Assembly: GCF_020497125.1 (NCBI RefSeq)
Contig: NC_059080.1
Location: 49,975,563 to 50,039,562 of the forward strand
Length of the DNA stretch: 64,000 bases
Direction of reading: 5' to 3'
From: Mauremys mutica
Taxonomy: Eukaryota > Chordata > Testudines > Geoemydidae
Shown: one piece after another, positions 25,007 to 37,081 of the stretch
How the letters are laid out: each line of letters begins with the position of its first letter
Numbering within the stretch: position 1 is the stretch's first letter
The notes under the pieces: model-generated
Database searches by the model: none
The model's input: only the letters and a program-made list of their open reading frames with translations
Told to the model about the DNA's origin: nothing
Position numbers and translations under genes: made by a program

Positions 25007-25928
25007 CTAGCTTAAAAACTGCTCTACAACCTTTTTAATGTTTAGTGCCAGCAGTCTGGTTCCACTTTGGTTTAGGTGGAGCCCATCTCTCCTGTATAGG
25101 CTTCTCCCATCCCAGAAGTTTCCCCAGTTCCTAATGAACGTGAACCCCTCCTCTCTACACCATCGTCTCATCCACGCATTGAGACTCTGAAGCTCTGCCT
25201 GCCTACCTGGCCCTGTGTGTGGAACTGGGAGCATTTCTGAGAATGCCACCATAGAGGTTCTGGATTTCAGTCTCTTCCCTAGCAGCCTAAATTTGGCTTC
25301 CAGGACATCTCTCCTACCCTTCCCTATGTCATTGGTACTTACATGTACCACGACCACCGGCTCCTCCCCAGCACTACACATAAGTCTGTCTAGATGCCTC
25401 GAGAGATCCGCAACCTTCACACCAGGCAGGCAAGTCACCATACGGTTCTCCCGGTCATCACAGACCCAGCTATCTACGTTTCTAATAATCGAATCTCCCA
25501 TTACTAACACCTGCCTTTTCCTAGAAACTGGAGTTCCCTCCCCCGGAGAGGCAACCTCAGTGCGAGAGGCAACCCCAGCAACATCTGGAAGGAGGGTCCC
25601 AACTACGGGAAGGTTTCCCTCTGCTCCCATTGACTGCTCTACTTCCCTGGGCCCTTCTTCCTCCTCAACAGCACAGGGGCTGTCTGAGAGGAGGTGGGAC
25701 AATTCTACAGTGTCCCGGAAAGCCTCATCAACATACCTCTCTGCCTCTTAGCTCCTCCAGTTCCGCCACCCTGGCCTCCAAAGCCCGTACATGGTCTCTG
25801 AGGGCCAGGAGCTCCTTGCACCGACTGCACACATACGCCACCCGCCCACAGGGCAGGTAATCATACATGCAACACTCAGTGCAATAAACTGGATAGCCCC
25901 CACTCTGCTGCTGGACTTCTGCCTGCAT
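25007..25928 (-). pseudogene. Outer CR1 ORF1 (zinc-finger, coiled coil, esterase-like)
   Basis: The first piece (25928-25728) has a Cys-rich finger with CTECC and CSRCKE, followed by a Leu/Glu heptad-like coiled coil. After a frameshift the second piece (25702-25007) has an SGNH-like domain: VMGDSIIRNVD (nucleophile Ser present), HVSTND (normally HVGTND) and RRDGLHLN (Asp and His). This is the full domain order of CR1 ORF1, and it shows what the inner copy lost. Confidence 0.8.
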
Positions 25929-26400
25929 TGTCTCCTAGTTAATGGAAGGGTGGTTTACAGAAAGGAGTTTTGAAATGTGGTTCAGTTTATAGGTTTTAGG
26001 GGGACCACAGGGAAGGGGTTAGGGCTGGCGAGGGACTCCCACTCCCTTCCCACTCCCCTGCTTAACTCCCTGTTCACAAAGCTCCCTGGTCGCTTGTGCG
26101 CAGCTTTATAAAGCCCTGGCCTGAGTGAATGCCCCACCCACTGATTAAGGCTCAGCCAATTACCAGAGGCTTCGAGCTTTCAAACCTGCCTCCAACTGCC
26201 AGCTAGAGCACACGGTCCCTCAAACAACCAAACAAACAGACTGACAAACAAGCTCAGCACACAGCAAGTAACTCCCAAACACAAACAAACACACACTACA
26301 GTCAGTCACTTACCCCACAGATCCTGTATTTGCTCCTCCTTCATCTGGAGAACTCCCTTGCAAAACTCCCTGTTAGCAGCCCCTGTTCGCAAAAGCTCTA

Positions 26401-27005
26401 TGGGCACAATTCTTTGCAGAATTAGTCATTCCAGAGCCAGGAGTCAATAACTGGAGCCAAGGGTCAGAGCTGGTGTCAGAGGCCAGGCAAGAGAGCAGGG
26501 TTGAGAACTGCAGCAGACTGGAGCAAGGCTGAAACAGGAGTGATCACAGCTGCGGGTGGAAGCATTGAGCCATCAGCAACACAGTACTGCTGCGGCTGAA
26601 CTTAAATGTAGATCTGTTGGCTCCTTTCAGCCAATTGGCTGGGATGGCCAATCAGACAATTCTGCTGCAGCCCAGCTGGTCTCTTTAACTTGCTTGAAAG
26701 CAGAACTGCCTAGCCCCAGGCTTAGCTGAGGGAACTCAGCTCACCTCCCTGACACCTGGCTGTGTTTGCTTTCAGAAAGCAATTGCTTTAGAGATTTCAG
26801 TTCTGCCACTGTGCGTGACTGTGACTTTGGTACAACTTTTATCCAAGTGTGATGGCCACCATCTTGGCTGGCACACCAGACATTGAACAGGGGGTGCAGC
26901 CCGACAGAGCTCAAAGCATGAGTCTCTACAGTTTGAGCTACAAAGCCCAGGTCTGTTACTGAGGCTGTAACACTCATTATCTGTGGTTTGGGCACCAAGG
27001 CGAAC
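26401..27005. repeat. Unclassified dispersed repeats
   Basis: Between two CR1 elements. Text around 26600-26750 (CCAATTGGCTGGGATGGCCA) and 26880-27000 resembles non-coding dispersed repeats of turtles, perhaps LTR pieces. I find no TIR, TG...CA ends or TSD. Confidence 0.3.
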
Positions 27006-28852
27006 ATAGAATCATAGAAATTTAGGGCTGTAAGGGACCTCGAGAAGTCATCGTGTCCAGCCCCCTGTACTGTAGCAGAACCAAGTAAACCTAGACCATT
27101 CCTAACAGGTGTTTATCCAACCTGTTCTTAAAAACATCCAATGCTGGGCATTCCACAACCTCCCTTGTAAGCCTATTCCAGAGCCTTACAGTTAGAAAGT
27201 TTTTCCTAATATCTAACCTAAATCTTCCTTGCTGCATATTAGGTCCATTACTTGTCCTACCTTCAGTGGACATGGAGAACAACTGATCACAATCTTCTTT
27301 ATAACAGTCCTTAATATCTTTGAAGACTGTTATCAGGTCTCCACAGAGTCTTGTTTTCTCAAGATTGAACATGCCCAGGTTTTTTAACCTTTCCTCATAG
27401 GTCAGGTCAGGTTTTCTAAACCTTTTATCATTTTGTTGCTGTCCTCTGGACTCTCTCCTGTTTGTCCAAATCTTTTCCAAAATGGTCCTGTGTCTTACAT
27501 ACAACACTCCTGTTAATACACCCATGAATGATATTTGCCTTTTTCGCAACTGCATCACATTGTTGCCTCATATTCAATTTGTGATCCACTTAACCCCCAG
27601 ATCTTTTTGAGCAGTACTACCACCTAGCCAGTTATTCCCCATTTTGTAGTTGTACATTTGTGAAGTACTTTGTACTTGTTTTTATTGAATTTCATCTTGT
27701 TGAATTCTGACTAATTTCCCAATTTGCCATGGTCATTTTGAATTCTAATCCTAGCCTCCAAAGTGCTTGCAACACCTCCAAGCTTGGTATCATTTCCAAA
27801 TTTTATAAGTATACTTTTCACTCTATTATCCGAGTCATTAATGAAAATGTTGAACAGTACCAGACCCAGGATTGATCCCTGAGGGACTCTAGTAGATACA
27901 TGTTCCCAATATGACAGTGAATCTGTGATAGTTAATCTTTGTGCATGGTCTTTCAACCAGTTGTGCACCCACCTTATAGTAATTTCATCTAAAGCACAGA
28001 TCCTTAGTTTGCTTATGAGAATGCCGTGTGGACCTGTGTCAAAACCTCTACTAAAGTCAAGAGATATATCTACTTCTTCCCCCCCTTCACTAGGTCAGTA
28101 ACCTATTTAAAGATGGAAATTAGGTTGGTTTGGCCTGTTTTGTTATTGACAAATCCATGCTGGCTATTTCTTATAACCCTATTATTCTCCAGGTGCTTGC
28201 AAACTGATTTGTTTAATAATTTGTTCCAGTATCTGTCTAGGTATCAGAGTTAGGCTAACTGGTCTATAATTCCCTGAATCCTCTTTGTTCCCCTTTTTAA
28301 AGCTAGGTACTATGTTTTCCCTTCTCCAGTCCTCTGGGACCTCAGCTGTCCTCCAGGAGTTCTCAAAGATAATTGCTAACAGTTATGAGATTGCTTCAGC
28401 TAGTTCTTTAACTAACTTAGGATCAATTTCACAGTCCCGCTGACTTGAATACATCTACCTTATCTAAATATTCTTTAATCTGTTCTGTCCCTATTTTGGC
28501 CTGTATTCCTTCCTCCTTATTGTTAATATTAATTGTGTTGAATATCTGGTCACCATTAACTTTTTTGGGGAAGACTGAAGCAAAATAGTCATTAACACCT
28601 CAGCTTTCTTGATGTCATCAGTTATTAGCTCTCCTTGCCCATAGAGGACCAACACTTTCCTTCATCTTTTTGTTGCTCCTAATGTATTGAAAGAACCTCT
28701 TCTTCTTGCCTTATGTCCCTTGCTAGGTGTAACTCATTCTGTGCCTTAGCCGTTCTGATTTTATTCTTACATACTTGTGTTATTCTTTTGTACTCCTCCT
28801 TAGTGATTCATCCATGTTTCCACTTTTTGTAGGATTACTTTTTGATTTTCAG
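27006..28852 (-). mobile_element. CR1 LINE (third copy), 3' part
   Basis: The minus-strand 3' end is at 27006 with an ATTCTATG-type tail. Decayed frames at 27558-27091 and 27968-27711 give the C-terminal region and RT motifs ([19 protein letters not shown], and KFGNDTKL in place of FADD). The element continues on the far side of the retrovirus at 34223: the peptide reads WLHQALFINDL on one side and KIKK on the other, with the TCAG target duplicated. This CR1 is older than the other two, judged by stops and changed catalytic residues. Confidence 0.8.
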
Positions 28853-28903
28853 TGTGGAGGCCAAGAAATAATTAATAAAGGTTTGAAGGGATCTTAATGT
28901 ATG
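28853..28903 (+). repeat. 51-bp inverted U3 fragment at the ERV 3' end
   Basis: Starts TGTGGAGGCC directly after TCAG. It is an exact inverted copy (51 of 51 bases) of the outer end of the 5' LTR at 34172-34222. It joins the RNase H coding region at 28904 without any env or integrase sequence. Confidence 0.95.
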
Positions 28904-31302
28904 CTCAATTTCCTCCAGCCCAGGTGCAGAAAGGGCCGCTGCTTTGGCTGCAGAGTCTGCCAGAGCATTTCCATGGGTAACTTCATCATGAGGGGTCTTG
29001 TGAGCAGTACATTTAACAACAGCTATAGCTTTAGGCAACAAAAGAGCATTCAAAAGAGCAGATACATAAAAACCATTCTTAATAGGAGAACCAGTGGATG
29101 TAAAAAAACCTCTATTTCCAAAGCAATCCAAAATCATGTACTACTCCAAAAGCATAACGAGAATCCGTATAGATAGTGACCGTTTGATCTTTAGCCAGAA
29201 CACAAGCTCGAGTCAAAGCCACAAGTTCAGCTACTTGAGAGGAAAACACTGAAGAAAGGAAAGCACTTTCAACAACAGCACAGGTAGTACATACAGCATA
29301 ACCAGCAACTAATTTACCCTTAGAATCTCGTAAACACGAGCCATCCACAAAGTAAAGGAGATCAGGATTTTGCAAAGGCACATCCAGTAAATCATCTCTA
29401 GGACGAGTAAGAACAGATGTTACAAATACACAATCATGTGGTTCTCCGTCTTCAGGCCCAGGCAACAAAGAGGCTGGATTAAGAACAGGGCAACGAGCCA
29501 AAGTAATATGAGATGAAGAAAGCAAAATTAGCTCATATTTGGTAAGACGAGAAGTGGATAAATGCTGTGTCTTAGATTTTAACAACAGCGCAGTCACAGA
29601 ATGTGGAACAGCCACAATCAAAGGGGAGCCCAATACAATAGATTCAGATACCTGAACAGAAAGGGCCGCTGCTGCCACAGCCCGTAAACAAGGGGGAAAT
29701 CCTACCGCCACAGCGTCCAGGGCAGTACTGTAGTAAGCAATTGGACGGTGTTTGTCTCCGTGCTTTTGCGTTAGTACAGCCAAAGCAAACCCATTACGCT
29801 CATGACAGAAAAGAGTAAATGGTTTAGCATAGTCAGGAAGTCCCAGGGCCGGTGCAGTAGATAGTCTCTGTTTGATAGCAACAAGAGCACTCTCAGCCTC
29901 TGGGGGCCAAGGAAGTGGCTCAGGGGTACCAGACTTAGTCAGATCCTGCAAGGGTTTAATCACTGTTGCATAACCTAAAATCCACTGTCTGCAGTATCCA
30001 GTCATGCCCAGAAAAGTACGCATTTGAGAAATAGTACCAGGCCTAGGCATATTTAAAATAGCTGAAATACGAGAGTTTGATAAATGACGATTGCCATGAG
30101 AAATATCATGACCAAGATAATGAACCTTGGGTTGACACAGTTGGAGTTTTTCCTGGGATGCTTTGTGACCTTTGGCAGCTAAAGCAGTTAAAAGTATCAG
30201 AGTATCAGTTTTACAAGATTCAAAAGAGAAAGACGCCAGCAAAAGGTCATCTACATACTGTATAAGTACTGATTTTCCAGGGAAAACCACATCATCCAGA
30301 TCCTTCTTTAGGATCTGAGAAAACAGGGATGGAGACTCAGTATACCCTTCGGGTAACCTGGTCCAGGTATACTGACATCCTTTATAAGTAAAGGCAAACA
30401 AATACTGACTATCTGGGTAAATTGGAATAGAAAAAAAAGCTGAACACAAATCCACAACAGTAAAATAAGTGGCTGACGGTGGAATACAAGAAAGAATTGT
30501 AGCTGGATTTGGAACCACAGGAAAAGATGGCAAAACCACGGCATTAATCGCGCGGAGGTCTTGAACAAACCGATAGGTGTTCCTTCCCGGCTTCTTTACA
30601 GGAAAGATAGGAGTATTACAAGAACTAATCGTGGGAACAATAATACCCTGTTGTAATAAAGATTCTATAACTGGAGCTATCCCTTCCACTGCTTCAGGAC
30701 GCAGTGGGGTATTGTGGAATCCTTGGCAAAATCTTAGCAGGGTCAACAAGAATTTTAACCAGTTCGGCAGTTCTAATCTGTCCCACTTCATTAGCATGAC
30801 GAGACCAGAGATGGGGGGGCACTTGTGACAACAAATGCACAAGGTCAGGGCTGAGAGGTGTCTTCGACGCAGCTGGCTCTGATATATGGAGTGTGGCCAA
30901 CACCAGGTTAGTATTCTCATCAGGAACCTGTAAGAATACTCCATCTGGTGTACAATAAATGGTACAACCTAATTTACACAACAGATCCCTTCCCAGCAAA
31001 TTCACAGGAGAAAAAGGGCTAAGCAGAAAGGAATGCTTATCTTCAAGAAGGCCAAGAAAAACCGCAAGGGGTACTGTGACAGGGTGCGAAACAGGACAGT
31101 TTGAAATGCCCACAGCATTAACAGACAAAGCGGACAAAGGAACAGAGGGAAACTCTGAGGATCTCAAAGCAGACCTGCTCGCCCCCGTATCAACAAGACA
31201 AGTAACAGATTTTCCAGCAATTTTACAATCAACATATGGGCCTTCTTGATTAATAGGAATTAAAGGATTCATGATGCAGTTACGTTCCCTCAGGCTGTCC
31301 TA
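28904..31302 (-). pseudogene. ERV pro-pol (protease, RT, RNase H), broken and truncated
   Basis: Follows an amber codon at 31302-31300 in the gag frame. The protease has LVDTGAS (catalytic Asp) near 31180. A frameshift near 30710 leads to RT (30944-29112) with the YVDD catalytic box and RNase H residues in VDGSC, an Asn-free ELVAL block and YTDSRYAF. A second frameshift near 29113 leads to the last RNase H part (HGNALADSAAK). Coding stops at 28904, where the inverted U3 piece begins, so there is no integrase. RT is open for about 600 codons, which argues for a fairly young insertion. Confidence 0.85.
31300..31302 (-). promoter_or_regulatory. In-frame amber codon at the gag-pol boundary
   Basis: TAG separates the nucleocapsid from the protease in a single uninterrupted frame; it is followed by GACAGCCTG. 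Gammaretroviruses use stop-codon readthrough at this position to make Gag-Pol. I did not verify a downstream pseudoknot. Confidence 0.6.
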
Positions 31303-32892
31303 GTAAGGGGTTCCTTGTGGGGAAAAAACAGGCGCTTCAGGATTTGGGAACTGAGTAGGATTTTGAGCTAATCGATTTGGACACTCATTTCTCCAGTGTC
31401 CCTCCTGACCACAAAAGTGGCATGCAGTGCTCCCAGTCGGGGCAGGATTCTGGGCAGGATACGAGGAACCCCTTCCCATACCTCACCCACGACCTCGTCC
31501 CTGTCCTCTTCTCATTCCCCCACGACCCCTGTCCTGATAAGTTTGTAACTGTAAAGCCATAAGTTTTGTTTCACTATTTTCTTTCTTCTGTTCTATGCAA
31601 GCTGTACAATGATTGGCAACTGTCACCAATTCTGAAAGGGGTTTAGTTTGCCAGCCAATACAAATAGTTCTTAATGGTTGCTGAACTTTTGGCAAGAGTC
31701 CCTGAACAAAAGCAGCTCCTACCGCTTCCTTGGCATTATCAGCCGGATTAGTAATTCCCGAATGCTGTTCAAAGACCTTTGTTAGTCTATCAAGATAATC
31801 AGCAGGGGATTCTCCCTTGTTCTGCTTACAGTTAGCAATCTTAGTCCAATCTGTTTTCTTAGGACAAACTTCTGAAATAGAGGTCAAGAGACGGTTCCTA
31901 GCCTCTGTCAAAGCATTCTCAATACCAGAGTCGGCATCAGGCCAAGCTGCCTGTCTGAAAAGCCGCTGCTGAACTTCAGCTGGCAGTACAGCTCGTAAAA
32001 GTTGATTAATATCTGCCCAAAATGGATTATAGCACTGAATCACTGTCTGGAGCTCATCTTTAAACTTTACTGGCTCCTCCCTGATTTTAGGAAATTCTTT
32101 CACCAAGTTTCTAAGATCTCCAGGTGTCCAAGGGGCATGTACCTTAACTAACCCCCCTACAGCTCCAGCTCCAGGCAAGTCTCTTAAAGGAGCCTGGAGT
32201 GCCTGTGTCGTGCTTCTAAGAAAGTAGCCGGCATTGTTATCAGTAAAAGCAGGGTTAACTGGACTACTGGAATCAGTCAGTAAGGAAGAAGATAATTCTT
32301 CCGAAGAAGGAGAATGAACAACTTGTGCAGTTAATACTTGCGGCGGCGATACTACCACTGCCTGCATATTCCGAGAAGGGGGAGCAGTGGGAGGAACTGG
32401 CTGCGGCTGTGGAATGCTGCTAAAAAAATCCACTATGTCCTCAGCAGTCTCCTACTCACTTTCAGGCTTAACTAATTGGGGATAAAGAGAAGCAGAGGGC
32501 TGCACCGGAGCAGGAAGACATTTGGATGTCTTACATTTAAGTTTTAAATCCTGTACTTCAGTTTTTAATTTTTCCTGGGAGTCCTTCAGACTCCGCACCC
32601 GAGACTCATGGAGTCTCTTTGTTGCTTCCTCCCACCAAGACATAAACTGCTCCCACTGCGCATCAGAGGCATGTGAAGTAAGGGTTCCTCTGAGGTATGT
32701 AAGTTTATCTAACTCAAAGGTACCTTCTAACGGGCATTGTTTAAATGAATTTTCACGCGTGTACAGATTCCAATCATTTAAATACCTGCAGGTTTTAGGA
32801 CCATAATGTACGTACATGTAATATGCTGGGGTACCCTTAGGGGGTAAGGTGGAAAGTTTAGACTGTTCCCCCCCCCCCCATTTTCCAGTCAC
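31303..32892 (-). pseudogene. ERV gag, two premature stops
   Basis: One frame runs from 32892 to the amber codon at 31302-31300, with extra stops at 32454-32452 (TAG) and 31485-31483 (TGA). The matrix-like part is N-terminal. A proline-rich linker and a p30-type capsid follow (PWTPGDLRNLVKEFPK is the typical start). The nucleocapsid has one zinc knuckle, CHFCGQEGHWRNEC, near 31425-31384. The apparent start lies beside a run of 12 G (32868-32879 on the plus strand as C). A second ATG next to this run is out of frame with gag, so the run length decides which start could work. Confidence 0.85.
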
Positions 32893-33084
32893 ACCAACTG
32901 AGGGGGTGCCCTGTCCGCGCTAGCGGATCAGAATCTAAGGATCTCTCCCTACAGGGTACTCACATACAGGAGAGACTCACAAGGAAAACTACGACTCTCC
33001 TACACTTCCTTTCAGCAAAGAGCGTCGGCTAGTCTCTGGAAGATGGCGCCGCGTACTCTAATTGCATCCAGTGAGACGATCAGA

Positions 33085-33747
33085 TTGTCAGTAGCCCACA
33101 CAGAAGGGAAAGGGGAGGGAAGATGGGTTCACACACTCCTAGACCCAGGCAGCTTCCTCGCCGGACTATGCCAAGCTGAGTAAGTCCACCGTGGGTCGGA
33201 TCTCCTAAAGAGCAGTCCTGATCATTAGCTTCCGCTTCACAGGGTACTCTGTGTGTCTTCCGATAACGATCACTCACACTGGTGTACACACACACACACC
33301 AAGGCCTCTTTTCCTCTTTTTAACCCTTTTTTAACTTTTTTTTTTTTTTTTAACCACGATGCATCTTTACCTGGTCCGGACCAATACCATGAGGCGGTAT
33401 GACAACCCCTCTTGAGGCGGTAAAAAAACCCTCAGCACCGGTGCATTCTAATGCATTACCTTATGCATTACCTTATGCATTTACCTGTTGGCCAACTCAG
33501 CAGTTCCCAGTACTGCTATAAACTAACCTTATTGGGGCCTCTCCCCAATACCACTCTGCATTTGATCCTGCTGCACAGTCAATAAGTTCAGATGGCGTGA
33601 GCCCAGCAGAAACAGACGTCCCCCACAGACAGTCCTCCTCCGACACCCCAATAGAGATTTCAAAAGGTCTCTTACCTCTATTGTGGCGCCATGGGTTTCG
33701 AAGGGGAACGATCCGTAGTAGCCGTCTGTGTGTCCGTGGGCGTTGCC
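33085..33747 (-). other. ERV leader between PBS and gag
   Basis: Non-coding on the sense strand. It has a T16-type run near 33336-33352 on the plus strand, a short CA run near 33289-33298 and a partial tandem repeat of TGCATTACCTTA near 33452-33480. A splice donor or packaging signal could lie here, but I cannot assign one. Confidence 0.4.
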
Positions 33748-33765
33748 ATCCCGGACGAGCCCCCA
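33748..33765 (-). other. Primer binding site, tRNA-Pro type
   Basis: The minus strand reads TGGGGGCTCGTCCGGGAT, the standard 18-base complement of the tRNA-Pro 3' end. It lies three bases after the end of the LTR (CA at 33769-33770). Confidence 0.93.
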
Positions 33766-33768
33766 AAT

Positions 33769-34222
33769 TGTCGAAGAAAAACTAAGTTCTCGCTTTTTGT
33801 TTGGGTACAGCAAAATCAAATACTTTATTACTTTCTCTAGTGATCACAAGAGGGAGAGAGTGTCATAGGAAACTGGGTTGCCCCTTGTCCCCGACGGATC
33901 TCTCTCAATTAGTAAACAATCATAGCAATCATTTATACCTTTGTTACAGACAATGGCTAGCAATCCTGGAGACATTAAAGGAAAACATTTGCATTTGTTT
34001 ATACATAAGCCTATTCGCTATCTTATTTGTCTTCAATACTAGAACAAAAACAAGGCTGCATTTTACAAGGCCGTAATGACTTTTCACACAATTCACTCTG
34101 TACCACATTATCTTATTTCTACATATCTCACAGCATTAGGATCAGAGCCTAACTCCTGCTAAATTAGCTAACATACATTAAGATCCCTTCAAACCTTTAT
34201 TAATTATTTCTTGGCCTCCACA
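33769..34222 (-). repeat. ERV 5' LTR, 454 bp
   Basis: On the minus strand it starts TGTGGAGG and ends TTCGACA. It contains a TATA-like box (GGTATAAATG) near 33935 and a polyadenylation signal (AATAAAG) near 33826-33832. TCAG follows at 34223-34226. Confidence 0.9.
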
Positions 34223-35600
34223 TCAGGTCATTAATAAAGAGCGCCTGATGGAGCCATATTGGCCTCTTGTTGTTCTTCCTATCTTTCCTTTGCATCAGGA
34301 CACTTACCCCCACCCCGCCCCAAGTCTCTGTGATGCCAATTAAGTCATAAATTACCTTATGCACTAATGCATCCAGTTCTTCCTGTTTATTCCCCATATT
34401 CCTTGCATTTGGGCATAGACATCTAAGATGTTGAGCAGATTCCCCCACTGATTTCCCTTTTGTTGTTCCTATGAACCTATTGTAATTTTCCATGTCCCCT
34501 CCAACATCTAACCCTCTGTTGAGGTTGCCTTTTTTATACTTAGCTGTGGACTTTGGTCACCTGCCCCCTTTGAACCTAGCTGAAAGCCATCCTCACTAGG
34601 TGGCGAGCTGGTGCAAGAAGATGCTCTTTTCCCTTCTTGGTCAGGTGGAATCCCTCTTTTCTCAACAGACCGTCTTCCCAGAACAGCATCCAATAATTTA
34701 GGAAGCCAAAGCCCTCCCATTGACCCCATCTGCACAGCCATCCATTCATCTCCAGGATGTGCATGTCCCTGCTTGGGCCCTTACCCTCAACTGCAAGTTG
34801 TGTTCTGGTTCACCTTCCTACTCCTGACCCCTTCACCCTAGCTCCCAGAGCCCTGTAGTCACTGCTGATCTGCTCAGGGTCAGACTTGGCAGTATCATTG
34901 GTGCCCATGTGGATGAGTAGTATGGGGTAGTGACCAGAGGCATGGATGAGCCCCATCAGCCTTTCTGTAGTGTCTGAGATGGGCTCCAGGCAGGCAGCAC
35001 CCCTCTTGGGATATTATATTAGGCTGGCAGATGGATGCCTCTATTTCCCTCAGAAGAGAGTCCCCCATCACCAGCACTCTATATCTCCTCCTGCAGTGGC
35101 TGTGAGCCTCCCAGCCTTGGAAGCAAATAGCTCTTCCCCCTCAGCTATTAGGGTCTGGCTCCTCACCTCCAGTTGCCAGTATAACATGCCAGTTCTTCAC
35201 CCTGATGGACAAGAGACCTGGGTGAAGCACTGCCTACTGGCCGACACGGCCAGCAGCCAATTTCCTTCTTGCAGATCAGCCAGTTCTCCTTCCTCCTCTG
35301 GTGCCACTGCAGTCGACTAGCATGCTCCATCCCAGATGTCTCCATGTGCATCCTGTCAATGCAGTCCTTGTGCTCCCAGAGGCTATGTAGACAAGCCACC
35401 TCCTCCTGCAGCTCTTACCTGCTTCCTGAGGGACTCCACCAACAGACACCTCTCACACCTGGTGATTCTCCTGGCTGGCTTTTATTGGTGGGGATATGCA
35501 AGCCACATTTTCAGCAAGTCAAGACCAGTGCTGGGTGGAAGCTTCTAGAGTCGGTATACCTGTCCGGTGGGGGACACGATAGGTGGAGGAAGAACTAGCA
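34223..35600 (-). mobile_element. CR1 LINE (third copy), 5' part
   Basis: The minus strand encodes pieces of ORF1 with the esterase-like elbow MGDSLLREIE near 35070 and the KEGFHLTKKG block near 34640. The start of the endonuclease follows (LRCLCPNARNMGNKQEELDA, then ITETW) near 34430-34330. Most of the endonuclease is deleted before the WLHQALF segment at the ERV junction. The 5' limit is not sharp and may extend to about 35930. Confidence 0.7.
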
Positions 35601-36700
35601 TTGGTGTTGGAGACATGCAGTTTTAATTCCATGATGTACAATACCTGCAAGTTAAGGAAACAAAAAACAAAACACACAACTCTACCTCCTTGCCTCCCTT
35701 AATTTTCCAGCTGCCTTTGCCTCACCAACCATATGTCTTAACAGCCACCAGCAATCTGTGTGCTTTTTCAAGCCTGCACCCCATGCACAACTGGAATGTG
35801 TGACTGAGCCCCTCTGACTCCGCTGCCTGTAATCACTGGCCTATCCAATCACAAGCTGCATTGCTCTCCCTTCAAAGGATCCCACTGAGCAATGAGTTAT
35901 AAAAATACTGAGAACTACACTCACAGGGGGTTATCAAGAGAATGAGTGAGTGATTAGTCTCAGCAGAATTTTCCCTTTCTAAGGTCTCTCCATGTCACAC
36001 ACTTCTCAGTGGGATGTAGAAAGCAGTAAGTCATCCCTAGAGAGGTTGGGGTGATTCTACTTGCCTAGGTAGAATTGAAAAGGAACTCATGGGTTACTGG
36101 GAGACCCTGTTCCATAACATCCTTCTAACCAAATGCTGCATCAGCAGGATGTTGACTCCATAGTGCTTGAGAAAGTGTGGATGGAAGGGCCTGTAAGTAG
36201 CCTACAGATCTCCTCATAAGATGTGTGTGATCTGTCTGTCCACAAAAAATCACTGCTCTTTTCACGGAGTGCATAGTAATGAGAGGAGTTGCACTTGAAG
36301 CTATGATGGCTCTGCTGTGTACCTTTCTGTCCCTGAAGGGTCTGTCCATATCTAACTTATACATTTTACTTCCTTAAGATGTTTGGATTAATCCAGAAGG
36401 AGAATACTACTACTTCCTATTATCTGAGGAAGCGTGCAGTGACCTTAAGAGCGAAGGCTGGTTAGTTCACAGAACTACCATTTGTGATAAACGTGTAATT
36501 GAGATGATACTGAGAGCACGCTAAACTCTGAAATCCCTTTGGACAAAGAGGTGGCAAGTAGGCAAAATACTTTCAGTGAAAAGAGGAAGAGATCTACCAA
36601 ATGTGAAGCTGAAAGGTGGTTTTATTAGCATTTGTAGATGTCAGATCAAGATCATGACAGGAAACTGCATATTGCCAGAAGACTGATAAGAGTTAAGAAC
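35601..36700. other. Interval without recognised genes
   Basis: I see no coding frame or clear repeat ends. The last hundred bases before 36701 may belong to the RTE-type LINE remnant that resumes after the Harbinger element at 41514. Confidence 0.4.
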
Positions 36701-37081
36701 TAAGGCCTTGTCTACACTACAAGACTATTTCGAATCTACTTAAGTCGAATTTGTGGATTCGACCTTATGAAGTCGAATTTGTGTATCCACAGTAAATACA
36801 CTAATTCGAATTTCCGAGTCCACATTAACAGGGCCGGCATCGACTTTCGAAGCGGTGCACTGTGGGAAGCTATCCCACAGTTCCCGCAGTCCCCGCTGCC
36901 CATTGGAATGCTGGGTAGAGCTCCCAATGCCTGCTGGGGGAAAAAATGTGTCGAGGGTGGTTTTGGGTAACTGTCGTCATCGAACCGTCAATCACGCCCT
37001 CCCTCCATGAAAGCGCCGGCGGGAAATCTGTTCGCGCACTTTTCTGGTCGGTTACAGCGCGGACGCCACAGCACTGCGAGC

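Larger units (their letters stand above)
17187..26400 (-). mobile_element. CR1 LINE (outer copy), split by a second CR1
   Basis: The minus-strand 5' end lies near 26400 and the 3' end at 17187, next to a TTCTTATGTTCTTA-like tail. The body runs 26400-22579, jumps across an inserted plus-strand CR1, and resumes at 17961. The target site GAACT is repeated at 17957-17961 and 22579-22583. Without the insertion the element is about 4.6 kb, close to full length. It has ORF1 (25928-25007) and ORF2 (24700-22579 plus 17961-17383). Several frameshifts and stops make it inactive. Confidence 0.85.
28853..34222 (-). mobile_element. Endogenous retrovirus, class I/gammaretrovirus-like, with U3 at both ends
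   Basis: Minus-strand order: LTR (34222-33769), tRNA-Pro-type PBS (33765-33748), leader, gag (32892-31303), protease, RT and RNase H (31302-28904). Integrase, env and the 3' LTR are absent. Instead, the far end (28853-28903) is a 51-bp copy of the U3 start in plus orientation, identical to the inverse of 34172-34222. TCAG flanks both ends (28849-28852 and 34223-34226), and the host CR1 is continuous across them. The PBS, the amber codon between gag and pol, and the 4-bp TSD agree with a gammaretrovirus-like class I element. Confidence 0.85.

Noticed and set aside
33452..33480. CRISPR-like or minisatellite repeat (TGCATTACCTTA units)
   Set aside because: Only two to three short units without spacers, in a retroviral leader of an animal genome.
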